Below are positions 1-7,123 of a DNA stretch of 33,026 nucleotides, one piece after another (positions within the stretch are counted from its first letter, which is position 1; every line of letters starts with the position of its first letter). This DNA is from Spirochaetaceae bacterium (GTDB lineage: Bacteria > Spirochaetota > Spirochaetia > Treponematales > Breznakiellaceae). The notes under the pieces were generated by a model. The model saw nothing but the letters and a program-made list of their open reading frames with translations. It did not search any database and was not told the origin of the DNA. The stretch lies in contig JAIRSS010000022.1 in the NCBI GenBank assembly GCA_031255315.1, positions 1-33,026 of the forward strand. The letters are read 5' to 3'. Both the position numbers and the translations under genes were made by a program.

Positions 1-265
1 GGTATTGCTTCCGGACCAGCCGGCGGCCCTCCCCGGCAAAGAGGGCGGAAAAACGGGCCGCCGCCGCGGCGGTCTTGGCCGCGAGGATAAGCCCTGAGGT
101 ATCCTTGTCCAGCCGGTGAACCAGGAGGGGCCGGGGCGACCATTCATCTGAAAGCAGGGAGTCAAGGGAAACTTCCACCCCTTTCCCGCCCTGGACCGCC
201 AGGCCGGCGGGCTTATTCAGAACCAGACAGTCATCATTTTCAAACAGGACGGCGACGCGCTTCAC
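1..265 (-). CDS. RluA-family 23S rRNA/tRNA pseudouridine synthase, N-terminal part (cut by window edge)
   Basis: The visible 88 residues contain the family's catalytic block HRLDKDTSGLILAAKT; its first Asp is the nucleophile that isomerises uridine to pseudouridine in rRNA or tRNA. The motif lies near residue 50 and is preceded by the typical LNKPAGLAVQGG strand. There is no N-terminal S4 domain, so this resembles short RluA/RluC-like members rather than RluD. I chose the GTG at 263-265 because GGGGGA lies about 8 nt upstream and the first residues (VKRVAVLFENDD) match where family homology normally begins. The gene continues off the left edge, so which RNA position it modifies cannot be told. 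It diverges from the gene at 350. Confidence 0.88.
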   Translation of the reverse strand, partial: MKRVAVLFENDDCLVLNKPAGLAVQGGKGVEVSLDSLLSDEWSPRPLLVHRLDKDTSGLILAAKTAAAAARFSALFAGEGRRLVRKQY

Positions 266-349
266 CCTGACAATCCCCCATAACAAACTTCGGCGAAATA
301 TGTTCATCCCCCCATACTACGCTCTATAAATACCCGATACTATAATAAT

Positions 350-1654
350 ATGAAACCTACTTTGAATTCCCGGTTTCACGGGCCGTGTAACCCGCCGCAG
401 CCTCCCATTCCCCACGGTTCTGCCGGTCGGGGCGGAATTCCGCTTCTATTTTTTTTCTTCCAGCTTTTTATCTCTCAACCGGCCCTCCAGGGAGAACCCT
501 TGGCGTCCCCTACCTGGGGGTTCAGCATAGACCTGCCGGAAAGTTATGTGTACTCAGACGGCGATGGACGGAACCGGTTTTCCTTTACCACTCGTGAAGG
601 GGCGGTTGTTGACCTGGTGGTTTACCCTGGCGGTGTTTATGGGTCACTCCAGGCCCTGACGGAAGACATCCAAAAGCGCCTGGGGAACCGGGGGGATGTC
701 AGCGCTTTTACCTACCGGAACCGCCCGGCGGCGGTATTGAAGATGGAGTTCGCCCCACCGGGCCGGGGAACCGGTGGGGAAAGGGGGGCGCAACCCTATT
801 CGGGCTGGGGATTTTGTACGGAGCTTGAGCCGCGGGGCGGAGGAACGCCCCCGCTTCTGGCGGCCCTGGCATACGGCCCGGCGGACCTGGAATTCCTGGC
901 TGTTTCCGCCCTGAATTCGATAGCCCCCGCCCCTTCGGACGAACGGGCGCCGGGTCCCCTGACGGAATTTGCCTTTCCCCGGGAAACCGCCCGACGGGAA
1001 ACCGCCCGACGGATGCCCCTGGCGAATACTCATGCCTCGGCGCTGTTTGACCGGGTTGACGCTGAAGCCGCTCAATTCCTGGCGGACCGGGAGTTTAAAG
1101 TGCTCCTCCGGTATGCGGAAGGCCCCCAATGGAAGGAAGCCTGGATACGGTTCTACCGCATGATATACCGGGACGCCTGGGACCGTTTGGCGGATGCGGC
1201 TTTCTCCCTGGAACGGATATGGAACCTGGACGCGGCGGGGGACGAACCAGCAAGCAACCGCGCCCCGCCCGGAAAAGAAGCCGACCCCACGGCGGCGGAC
1301 AGGGAAACAGCCGCCCGCGCCCTTGCGTGGGTGCAGTCCTTCACCTATGAACGAAATCTTTTGGGCAGCGACTTCGTCAATCCCGTAAGCGCCGCCCTGG
1401 AAGGCCGGGGGGACTGCGACAGCCGGGCCATCCTTTGGGCCATTGTTTTGGGCCACGCCAACATTCCGGCGGCCATCATGGTCTCCCGTGAATACGGCCA
1501 TGCTATGGGCCTGGCCGACCTGGACGGTCCCGGAGCGCGGTTTGAAGCGGAAGGCAGAAATTGGCTTGTGGCGGAAACCACCGCCCCGGTCGCGCCGGGT
1601 CTTATCGCCGCCGGCAACGCCGATCCCGCAAAATGGATAGGAGTAACGTTCTAG
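350..1654 (+). CDS. Exported protein with C-terminal transglutaminase-like domain
   Basis: The C-terminal third has a transglutaminase-like (papain-fold) core: the Cys of GRGDCDSRA (about C356), the His of YGHAMGLAD (about H384) and a closing strand WLVAETT. Such domains act as cysteine peptidases or amidases, or in peptide/cell-wall processing; the substrate here is unknown. A hydrophobic stretch at about residues 30-46 (IPLLFFFFQLF) suggests a signal peptide or membrane anchor. The start is uncertain: a TATAAT sequence (341-346) lies only 4 nt before the ATG and no Shine-Dalgarno is visible, so translation may be leaderless or start downstream. Residues about 211-220 are a direct RETAR-RETAR duplication made by a 15-bp DNA repeat. 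Predicted function is by fold only. Confidence 0.72.
   Translation: MKPTLNSRFHGPCNPPQPPIPHGSAGRGGIPLLFFFFQLFISQPALQGEPLASPTWGFSIDLPESYVYSDGDGRNRFSFTTREGAVVDLVVYPGGVYGSLQALTEDIQKRLGNRGDVSAFTYRNRPAAVLKMEFAPPGRGTGGERGAQPYSGWGFCTELEPRGGGTPPLLAALAYGPADLEFLAVSALNSIAPAPSDERAPGPLTEFAFPRETARRETARRMPLANTHASALFDRVDAEAAQFLADREFKVLLRYAEGPQWKEAWIRFYRMIYRDAWDRLADAAFSLERIWNLDAAGDEPASNRAPPGKEADPTAADRETAARALAWVQSFTYERNLLGSDFVNPVSAALEGRGDCDSRAILWAIVLGHANIPAAIMVSREYGHAMGLADLDGPGARFEAEGRNWLVAETTAPVAPGLIAAGNADPAKWIGVTF
981..1010. repeat. Exact 15-bp tandem duplication inside the transglutaminase-like gene
   Basis: The unit GGGAAACCGCCCGAC occurs twice head to tail, adding five residues in frame (RETAR twice). It looks like a recent replication-slippage event in a linker between the N-terminal region and the catalytic domain. 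Confidence 0.9.
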
Positions 1655-1754
1655 AAGCCCCCGGGCCGACCATATTGATGGGGCGCGACAGCGTCCTGAG
1701 GACCCAGGCGCGAATACCCAGGCTGGTCTTGCGGTTTCTGCACGGCTCCGCAGC

Positions 1755-1813
1755 GAGGCTGTTCCAAAACTAATTGACTGTGCGCTAAACGCGCACGGCT
1801 TTGAAACAGCCTC
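1755..1813. repeat. Nested hairpin repeat element (copy 1 of a dispersed family)
   Basis: Outer arms GAGGCTGTT (1755-1763) and AACAGCCTC (1805-1813) enclose an inner hairpin GTGCGC-TAAAC-GCGCAC (1780-1796). The element starts 5 nt beyond the stop codon of the HTH-EIIA gene, so it may also shape that transcript's 3' end. The same outer arm and related inner motifs recur at 3083, 7633, 11180 and around 18400-18670. Confidence 0.75.
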
Positions 1814-1818
1814 AGTCT

Positions 1819-2478
1819 TTACGAGGCGTGGGTTTTGATCAGCAGATCATACACTCCCTGGGGGGTTCCGGCGGACAGAAGGGCGGCGCGCAGATCCCGG
1901 TTTTTCAGGCGGGCGCTGAAAAAAGAAAGGGTCTGGAGGTAATAGGCGTGCTGATTGTAGGCGGCGGCGATCATGAAGAGGAGCCGTACCGGCTCGTCGT
2001 CCAGAGTCTGAAAATCAATGATGTCCGTCCTGCTTATTCCAACGGAAACTACCAGGTCCGTAATCGACGCCAGGCGCACATGGGGAATCGCGATGCCCCG
2101 GCCTATAGCGGTGCTCATGAGATTTTCGCGCCTCAATATCTCATGAACCAATTCCTGAGAATTTTTCACCTGGGGGGCCTGGGCCAGGTTGTCAGCCAGA
2201 GCCTGCAACGCGTCCCGTTTAGCGGCGTAATTCAAAAAAATGATACGGTCCGGCGAAAGAAGATTCTCTACCTGTATGGAGCCGTATTGCGGTTCCCTGG
2301 CGTGCACCGAAAGCCGGTCGTTCACCCATCGTTCTATTTCTTGTTTTTTGAACCGCCATACCGTTCCGATTTTCCCGGCGGGGATTTCTCCCTTTTGCGC
2401 CCAGTCATAAACAGTCCGTTCGGAAACCCGCAGATACTTTGCCACTTCGTCGATAGTCAGAATATTATCATCTATCAT
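1819..2478 (-). CDS. Excisionase-type HTH domain fused to nitrogen-PTS EIIA domain
   Basis: Residues 1-55 form a MerR/excisionase-family helix-turn-helix (LTIDEVAKYLRVSERTVYDW, then a GKIGTVWRFKKQEI wing). Residues about 70-215 form a PTS EIIA-2 (PtsN-like) domain with the phospho-accepting His in GRGIAIPHVRL (about H133). The expected role is a DNA-binding or partner-binding regulator whose state depends on phosphorylation by EI/HPr-type proteins. No sugar permease (EIIB/EIIC) is nearby, consistent with regulation rather than transport. The start is supported by GAAGGAG 5 nt before the ATG. The gene is monocistronic: a promoter candidate lies at 2518-2547 and a hairpin repeat lies immediately after the stop. 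Domain assignment is firm; target genes are unknown. Confidence 0.88.
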   Translation of the reverse strand: MIDDNILTIDEVAKYLRVSERTVYDWAQKGEIPAGKIGTVWRFKKQEIERWVNDRLSVHAREPQYGSIQVENLLSPDRIIFLNYAAKRDALQALADNLAQAPQVKNSQELVHEILRRENLMSTAIGRGIAIPHVRLASITDLVVSVGISRTDIIDFQTLDDEPVRLLFMIAAAYNQHAYYLQTLSFFSARLKNRDLRAALLSAGTPQGVYDLLIKTHAS

Positions 2479-2517
2479 AACCGCTCCTTCACGGAAGCAA
2501 TTTTCTTCATTAGTTAA

Positions 2518-2547
2518 AATATGACACTAGACCGCAGGATATGTCAA
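2518..2547 (-). promoter_or_regulatory. Sigma70-like promoter for the HTH-EIIA gene
   Basis: On the minus strand a perfect -35 TTGACA (2542-2547) is followed after 18 nt by CATATT (2518-2523), 40 nt upstream of the start codon at 2478. The -10 match is 4 of 6. Confidence 0.45.
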
Positions 2548-2602
2548 GAGATACTATCATTCGCAGACGGACCCACGCGGTACGAAACACCATACCCGGC
2601 AG

Positions 2603-2632
2603 CCCCCTGTGGGGAGAAACCTTCACGTGAAG
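2603..2632. promoter_or_regulatory. Small inverted repeats between cdd and the HTH-EIIA gene
   Basis: A 12-bp perfect palindrome CTTCACGTGAAG (2621-2632) and a short hairpin CCCC-CTGT-GGGG (2603-2614) lie after the cdd stop and upstream of the -35 of the HTH-EIIA promoter. They could be an operator or part of the cdd 3' end. No U-run follows, so this is not a clear intrinsic terminator. Confidence 0.25.
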
Positions 2633-2656
2633 CCGTTGTCTCATCCGTGCCTGGTA

Positions 2657-3061
2657 TCATACTTTTGACGCCAGATCGTGCAGGGAATCATAGGGAAGAA
2701 GGTCTCCGATAGCGGCGGTAATCCTCTGGGAGCCGCCGCCTCCGAAGTACACCGGGGCGTTTGGCGGCATGAATTCGCTCAGGACCTGACGGCAGGCGCC
2801 GCAGGGTCCCACCGGAACCGGCGAGTCAGGGGCGGCTATAGCCAGGGCGGTGAAAACCCGCTTGCCTTTGCCGACAGCCGAAACCAGGGCGGCGCGTTCG
2901 GCGCAGATAGTAAGGCCGAAGGACCGGTTCTCTACATTACACCCCGTATGGAGAGAACCGTCCTCCGCAAGCAGGGCGGCCCCTACCCGGAAATGAGAAT
3001 ACGGGGCGTACGCAAAGAGGGCGGCTTTTTGAGCTTCATTGTACAAAGCGTTTAAATTCAT
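2657..3061 (-). CDS. cdd: Cytidine deaminase
   Basis: This is a 134-residue homotetrameric-type cytidine deaminase that hydrolyses (deoxy)cytidine to (deoxy)uridine in pyrimidine salvage. The zinc site is complete: TICAERAAL gives C53 and catalytic E55, and PCGACRQVL gives C87 and C90. The substrate-binding segment YAPYSHFRVGAALL is intact near residue 18. I placed the start at 3061 because AAGGAG lies 7 nt upstream and MNLNALYNEAQ aligns with the usual family start; the frame stays open 63 nt further upstream, but that stretch covers a hairpin repeat. It lies downstream of transketolase in the same direction, which makes metabolic sense since nucleoside salvage yields pentose phosphates. Confidence 0.93.
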   Translation of the reverse strand: MNLNALYNEAQKAALFAYAPYSHFRVGAALLAEDGSLHTGCNVENRSFGLTICAERAALVSAVGKGKRVFTALAIAAPDSPVPVGPCGACRQVLSEFMPPNAPVYFGGGGSQRITAAIGDLLPYDSLHDLASKV

Positions 3062-3082
3062 AGTGTTCTCCTTAATCATCAC

Positions 3083-3114
3083 GGCTGTTCCGCCGCTGAA
3101 GTTCCGGAACAGCC
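3083..3114. repeat. Dispersed hairpin repeat (copy 2), in the cdd leader
   Basis: GGCTGTTCCG (3083-3092) pairs with CGGAACAGCC (3105-3114). The loop contains CTGAAGTT, which is the AACTTCAG core of the family on the other strand. It sits about 21-53 nt upstream of the cdd start, so it could influence cdd expression. Confidence 0.65.
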
Positions 3115-3218
3115 TCACCATCATACAATCAACAACCCCGCCCTGAAGCTCCCCCGCGAACCGGTGAGCGGGCTCTTGGGTATGAAAAACCCTTCGCTGC
3201 GAATCAAGCCGTATCCGC

Positions 3219-3241
3219 CCTCACAGCTTTCGCGTGTGAGG
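3219..3241. terminator. Short hairpin just downstream of transketolase
   Basis: CCTCACA (3219-3225) and TGTGAGG (3235-3241) form a 7-bp stem about 28 nt past the tkt stop. There is no U-run on the minus strand, so termination activity is doubtful. Confidence 0.3.
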
Positions 3242-3269
3242 ACTTACGGCAATCAGCAGACGATTTCCA

Positions 3270-5240
3270 TTAACCGCACCGGCTGTTCAGAATCAACGCG
3301 CACAGAGCGGCGGCGGTCAGCCCCAGTTCTTCGGCCACCTTCGCAGCCGGGCCGGATTCGCCAAAACGATCCAGCGAGAGGATGTCCTCCGGTTTGGCCC
3401 AGCGTTCCCAGCCCTGCCTGACCCCGGCCTCAACCGTTACCACCCGGACCCCCGGCGGAACGACAGCCTCCTGAATGGGTTTAGGCTGGGCCTCGAAGAG
3501 TTCCCGGCTCACCATAGAGACGATCCACACCTTTTTGCCGCTAATCCCTGCTGCGGCTTCCAGGGCAAGGCCCACTTCCGAACCCGCGGCGATAACCACC
3601 ACATCCGGCGGGCCTTCAGTTTTTTTCACGACATAGGCTCCGGTCCTGATAGTATTCCGCCAGTCAGGGTCATCCTTGGGGAAAACCGCCAGGTCCTGCC
3701 GGGACAAGGCCAGAGCGGTGGGGCCGTCCCAGCGGTCCAGGGCCATAGCCCAGGCTTCGGCGGTTTCCTCCGCGTCGGCGGGACGCAGAACCCGCATATT
3801 GGGGACAGCCCGGAGGCTTGCCAGATGTTCGACCGGCTGGTGGGTGGGGCCGTCCTCCCCCACAAAGATAGAATCGTGGGTCAGGACGTAGACGACCGGT
3901 TGTTTCATCAGGGCCGAAAGGCGCAAGGCCGGACGCAGATAATCTGCAAACACCATGAAGGTGGCGCAGAAGGCCCGAAGCCCCCCGTGAAGCTGTATGC
4001 CGTTGGAGATCGCCGCCATAGCGAATTCCCGTATGCCGAAATGAATGTACCGGCCTTCCCGGTTTGCGGCGGAATAGGGTGCGCCGGGAATACCCACCGC
4101 ATTGGGACCTTTAAGATCCGCGGACCCGCCGGTCAGGAAGGGATTGACCGCCGCAAGAGCCGTCAAAGCCTTGTTCCCGGCGGTTCGGGTGGCGGTTTTA
4201 TCCCCCGCCTTAAAAACCGGCAGCGCGGCGGGCGCCGCCTTTTTCGCGTGAAAAAAGTCCCATTCCGCACGCTTGCCGGGATTTTCCGCAGACCAGGCGG
4301 CGAATTCGGTTTCCCAGGCTTCCCGGGCTTTTTTCCACTCCCCCTGTTTCGCGGCGAAATACGCCGACGCTTCCGGGGCAATGTAGAAGTCCCCGGGGAT
4401 ACCCAGCGCGGCTTTGGCGGCGGCCAGTTCTTCCACCCCCAGAGGCGCGCCGTGTATACCAGCGGTATTCTGCTTTTTCGGCGCTCCCTTCCCAATAATT
4501 GAAGCAAGGATGATAAGGCTCGGCTTGCCGGCTTCGGCCTTCGCCTGGGCGGTAAGCCGGGCGATCTCCTCGAAATCGTACATAGACCCCCGCAGAACCT
4601 GCCAGCCATAGGCCTCGTACCGCTTGGCCGCGTCTTCGGTAAAGGCAAGGTCCGTGCCGCCGTCTATCGTTATCTTATTGGAATCGTAGTACGCGATAAG
4701 TTTCCCCAGTTTAAGATGCCCCGCCAGAGAAGCGGCCTCCCCGGAGACCCCTTCCTGAAGACATCCGTCGCCGGCCAGAACAAAGGTGTAGTGGTCCACG
4801 ATTGTGCGCTTGTCCGTGTTGAACCGGGCGGCCAGCATGGTTTCGGCGATGGCAAAACCCGCCGCCATCGCTATACCCTGCCCCAAGGGGCCCGACGTCG
4901 CCTCAACGCCCCGGATAAGGCCGTATTCCGGGTGGCCCGCGCAAGGCGAACCGGTCTGGCGGAAATTTTTTATGCTCTCCAGCGTAACATCAGCGTACCC
5001 CGCAAGGTGAAGAATCGAATACAGGAACATGGATCCATGCCCCGCAGACAGGATGAACCGGTCCCGGTCCGCCCATTCAGGCGCCGAAGGATCATGACGA
5101 AGAAGTTCGCCATAAAGGATGGCCCCCAATTCCGCCGCCCCCAAGGGAAGCCCCGGATGACCGGAATTAGCCTTTTGAATCGCGTCCATGGACAAGGCCC
5201 GCAGGCTTAACGCTGTTTTTTCCAATGCGGTGATGTTCAT
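3270..5240 (-). CDS. tkt: Transketolase
   Basis: This is a full-length 656-residue transketolase, a thiamine-diphosphate enzyme that moves two-carbon ketol units between pentose, tetrose and hexose phosphates in the non-oxidative pentose phosphate pathway. N-terminal features include KANSGHPGLPLGAAELG, SAGHGSMFLYS and the TPP-binding GDG...N block (GDGCLQEGVSGEAASL to YYDSNKITIDG). The middle pyrimidine domain carries FGIREFAMAAISNG with the catalytic Glu and the VLTHDSIFVGEDGPTHQPVE loop. The C-terminal domain follows from about residue 530. AAGGAGG lies 6 nt before the ATG. It is probably transcribed alone or with cdd; the 208-nt gap to cdd contains hairpins. Nothing looks broken. Confidence 0.96.
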   Translation of the reverse strand: MNITALEKTALSLRALSMDAIQKANSGHPGLPLGAAELGAILYGELLRHDPSAPEWADRDRFILSAGHGSMFLYSILHLAGYADVTLESIKNFRQTGSPCAGHPEYGLIRGVEATSGPLGQGIAMAAGFAIAETMLAARFNTDKRTIVDHYTFVLAGDGCLQEGVSGEAASLAGHLKLGKLIAYYDSNKITIDGGTDLAFTEDAAKRYEAYGWQVLRGSMYDFEEIARLTAQAKAEAGKPSLIILASIIGKGAPKKQNTAGIHGAPLGVEELAAAKAALGIPGDFYIAPEASAYFAAKQGEWKKAREAWETEFAAWSAENPGKRAEWDFFHAKKAAPAALPVFKAGDKTATRTAGNKALTALAAVNPFLTGGSADLKGPNAVGIPGAPYSAANREGRYIHFGIREFAMAAISNGIQLHGGLRAFCATFMVFADYLRPALRLSALMKQPVVYVLTHDSIFVGEDGPTHQPVEHLASLRAVPNMRVLRPADAEETAEAWAMALDRWDGPTALALSRQDLAVFPKDDPDWRNTIRTGAYVVKKTEGPPDVVVIAAGSEVGLALEAAAGISGKKVWIVSMVSRELFEAQPKPIQEAVVPPGVRVVTVEAGVRQGWERWAKPEDILSLDRFGESGPAAKVAEELGLTAAALCALILNSRCG

Positions 5241-5687
5241 CTTCCGCCTCCTTATGAAAATTGATGGATAAAATCACATGGTTACCGGCATGATACCATA
5301 CCGGGCCGGTTTAGCCTACCGGGAGGGGGAAAAAACGATTGTGCGTCTCATAGAAGACTTTTGTACAAACCGGGAAAATCGCTTGCGTCTCAGGCGTAGT
5401 ATTATAATATCAGTTTGATGGGAAGAACCCTCATATTCAATAAGATCATCGCGGACATAGCGAAGCAATCCAGCGAAGCGGCGGGCTGCGTCGATGCGCC
5501 GGGCAACGCGATATGCCTGATCCTTTCGCGGCGTTCAGACAGGATGATAAGACGGGGGATGACGGCAACAGTAAAGCGCCCGTTTTGCGGGAGCGGGGAT
5601 GTCCGTCCATACAGCGCTTCAAAGGGTAAAAGGGGAGGAAAGCCGGGCCTCGAATGGAGCAAACGTCAGGCCCGTCTCTCCGAAGGG
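5241..5687. other. Intergenic region of 447 nt with degenerate repeat material
   Basis: The part next to tkt holds its leader and presumably its promoter. Around 5459-5475 the sequence AGCGAAGCAATCCAG matches one arm of the long palindromic repeat seen intact at 32873-32960, and GACGGGGGATGACGG near 5551-5565 resembles its outer end. Open frames on both strands here (about 5402-5786) have no recognisable protein features and overlap the repeat debris, so I call no gene. Confidence 0.5.
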
Positions 5688-6128
5688 CTAAAACTGGTAC
5701 AATATGTTGTATGCTTCCTGAGCGTTTCTTGCCGTCCGAAGCATAGTAAACGACTCGGATTTAAGGAGTTCCAGAAGACGGCTTAAAACCCGTAAATGAT
5801 GTTCAGGGGAAGATCCGTCCATAAGAAGCATAAATACCGAGTGAACCGGTTCACGGCAGCCGTACTCAATCCCTGCGCGGGAAAACCCTACAGCCCCGAT
5901 TATGCCGCCTATCGCGTTGCAATATCCGTGGGGCACCGCAACGCCGGGCAGAATAGCCGTATTCATTCGATTTTCCCGGAACAGCAGAGCTTCAATTAAT
6001 TCGCGGCGGTCAAAGTTCGGGTACGCTCCAATGATGGTTTCAACGAGTTCCTCGAAAACCTCATTTCTGGTCTTGCTTTCGAGGCCCACCTTGATGAGAC
6101 GCCGTTTAAATATATCACTTAGGGGCAT
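5688..6128 (-). CDS. ptsN: Nitrogen-PTS EIIA protein (PtsN-like), stand-alone
   Basis: This 146-residue single EIIA-2 domain has the phospho-His in LPGVAVPHGYC (about H67), preceded by the helix REN-RMNTAI typical of the fold. EIIA-Ntr proteins take phosphate from a PTS chain and regulate partners by direct contact; no EIIB or EIIC is present. I placed the start at 6128 (MPLSDIFKRR) because GGGAG lies about 9 nt upstream and family homology begins there; the open frame extends 66 nt further without support. Its first 14 nt overlap the end of the small membrane-protein gene at 6115-6354, so the two are probably translationally coupled. It is clearly diverged from the EIIA domains at 1819 and 26906. 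Confidence 0.86.
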   Translation of the reverse strand: MPLSDIFKRRLIKVGLESKTRNEVFEELVETIIGAYPNFDRRELIEALLFRENRMNTAILPGVAVPHGYCNAIGGIIGAVGFSRAGIEYGCREPVHSVFMLLMDGSSPEHHLRVLSRLLELLKSESFTMLRTARNAQEAYNILYQF

Positions 6129-6354
6129 CCTCTGCTTCTCCCTTAGTGGAACGATCTTCAAAATACATCGTTGCGGGAACCACTCCAAAACCAATAAATC
6201 CGCATACTCCCAATCCCACCGCCAGGGTTTTTTGTACCACGCTGTAAGTAACTTCAGGGGAACGGGAAACCAAACCCGCGATTATCCCTATGACAAAGGC
6301 GACAAGAATCGCCGTTCCAAAAGCTCTCCAAAAAACACTCCAAAATTTTTCCAT
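6115..6354 (-). CDS. Small two-helix membrane protein of unknown function
   Basis: This is a 79-residue protein with two hydrophobic segments: about residues 10-27 (AFGTAILVAFVIGIIAGL) and about 42-60 (LAVGLGVCGFIGFGVVPA), followed by a charged tail. The ATG at 6354 has AAGGGG 7 nt upstream; the frame stays open for 102 nt further but lacks support there. It overlaps the start of the EIIA gene by 14 nt, suggesting an operon in which the membrane protein could be the EIIA partner. That functional link is inference; I do not recognise the family. Confidence 0.62.
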   Translation of the reverse strand: MEKFWSVFWRAFGTAILVAFVIGIIAGLVSRSPEVTYSVVQKTLAVGLGVCGFIGFGVVPATMYFEDRSTKGEAEDAPK

Positions 6355-6389
6355 GATTAAACCCCTTGTTCTGAAAACTTTTCGTCCGC

Positions 6390-6404
6390 CGGACCGAAGG
6401 TCCG
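6390..6404. other. Short hairpin upstream of the small membrane-protein gene
   Basis: CGGACC-GAA-GGTCCG forms a compact 6-bp stem with a triloop, 36 nt before the start codon at 6354 on the minus strand. Confidence 0.4.
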
Positions 6405-6422
6405 CAGCACGCCGGTTAATCG

Positions 6423-6454
6423 GGATTTTTGCGTTGCTGTTGACGCAAAAATCC
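6423..6454. other. Perfect 12-bp hairpin in the leader region
   Basis: GGATTTTTGCGT (6423-6434) and ACGCAAAAATCC (6443-6454) pair perfectly around an 8-nt loop. The T-run lies inside the stem rather than after it, so it is not a standard terminator. It may be an operator or RNA element before the small membrane-protein/EIIA pair. Confidence 0.5.
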
Positions 6455-6499
6455 ACAAGTACACCAGGCCGCTGAAATTTTTAGCAAGAAACCAACCTG

Positions 6500-6540
6500 C
6501 CATACCACCAGCTTTAGGCTGACAGCCGTGCGGGGTATGG
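6500..6540. other. Nested hairpin in the intergenic region
   Basis: CCATACC (6500-6506) pairs with GGTATGG (6534-6540) and encloses GGCT-GAC-AGCC (6517-6527). It lies 47 nt beyond the stop of the possible gene at 6588-6971 and could be a 3' structure or a small RNA domain. Confidence 0.35.
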
Positions 6541-6587
6541 AACGCATAATAGAGATAGGTGAAAACGCAAAAGAATCGGGATAAAAA

Positions 6588-6971
6588 TCAAATTCGAAGT
6601 TTAAGAAGGAGAGTATTTTTTACATCAATATATCTGATATTTAAACGCGCCCCCACAGGGGACCGGTAACAAGCGGAAGCTGTACTGCGAGTTCCGCAAA
6701 GAATATCAATACGCTGAAATCCCGCCCGCAGAGGTGCAAACTGGCTTGTCTCGTTTTTGGTAACCAGGGCCGGCTCTTCCGCCGGAGTGGGGATAAAACT
6801 GTCTACCACCCCGGTAACAGCGTCCCGTCCCTTGACAGGAGAACCGGCGAACTGCCGAACATCGCCATCCCAAAAACAAAAACTCACCATAATGGCGATA
6901 GTTGTAGACGCCGTTATCAGTATGCGAGGCAGTCCATTATCCTTTACCCGGATCATAGTTTTAATATACAC
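6588..6971 (-). CDS. Possible small exported or membrane-anchored protein, unknown
   Basis: This 127-codon frame has a hydrophobic segment (ILITASTTIAIMVSFCFW, about residues 17-34) near its N-terminus, followed by a polar region, which looks like a signal peptide or anchor. The frame can start at GTG (6971) or ATG (6956, MIRVKDNG). A purine-rich AGAAGAGG lies too close to the GTG and about 14 nt from the ATG, so the start is not settled. I recognise no domain. The overlapping plus-strand frame (from 6757) is the competitor, but it lacks a hydrophobic start. It could be a gene remnant. Confidence 0.4.
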   Translation of the reverse strand: MYIKTMIRVKDNGLPRILITASTTIAIMVSFCFWDGDVRQFAGSPVKGRDAVTGVVDSFIPTPAEEPALVTKNETSQFAPLRAGFQRIDILCGTRSTASACYRSPVGARLNIRYIDVKNTLLLKLRI

Positions 6972-7123
6972 CTCTTCTTCAGATTGTACAAGCCGCGAAT
7001 TTTCTTTGCCGGCGATCAGCGGGGAACAGGTGAAACCGTATGAGGCGGCGTTGAAAAAGCTGGGATGGGATATTCAAAAGCAGCCAGGGTGCGGCAGGCC
7101 GGGACGAAGCGGACACGCAGCGA

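Noticed and set aside
644..1501. Long open frame on the minus strand opposite the transglutaminase-like gene
   Set aside because: It is a GC-driven shadow: no ribosome site, no domain, and the plus-strand frame has clear catalytic motifs and a hydrophobic N-terminus.
1801..2517. 238-codon plus-strand frame opposite the HTH-EIIA gene
   Set aside because: The minus-strand protein has two recognisable domains; the plus-strand translation is low-information and starts inside a hairpin repeat.
5402..5786. Open frames on both strands between transketolase and the EIIA gene
   Set aside because: No domain or ribosome site, and they contain pieces of a dispersed repeat and the antisense of the EIIA gene.
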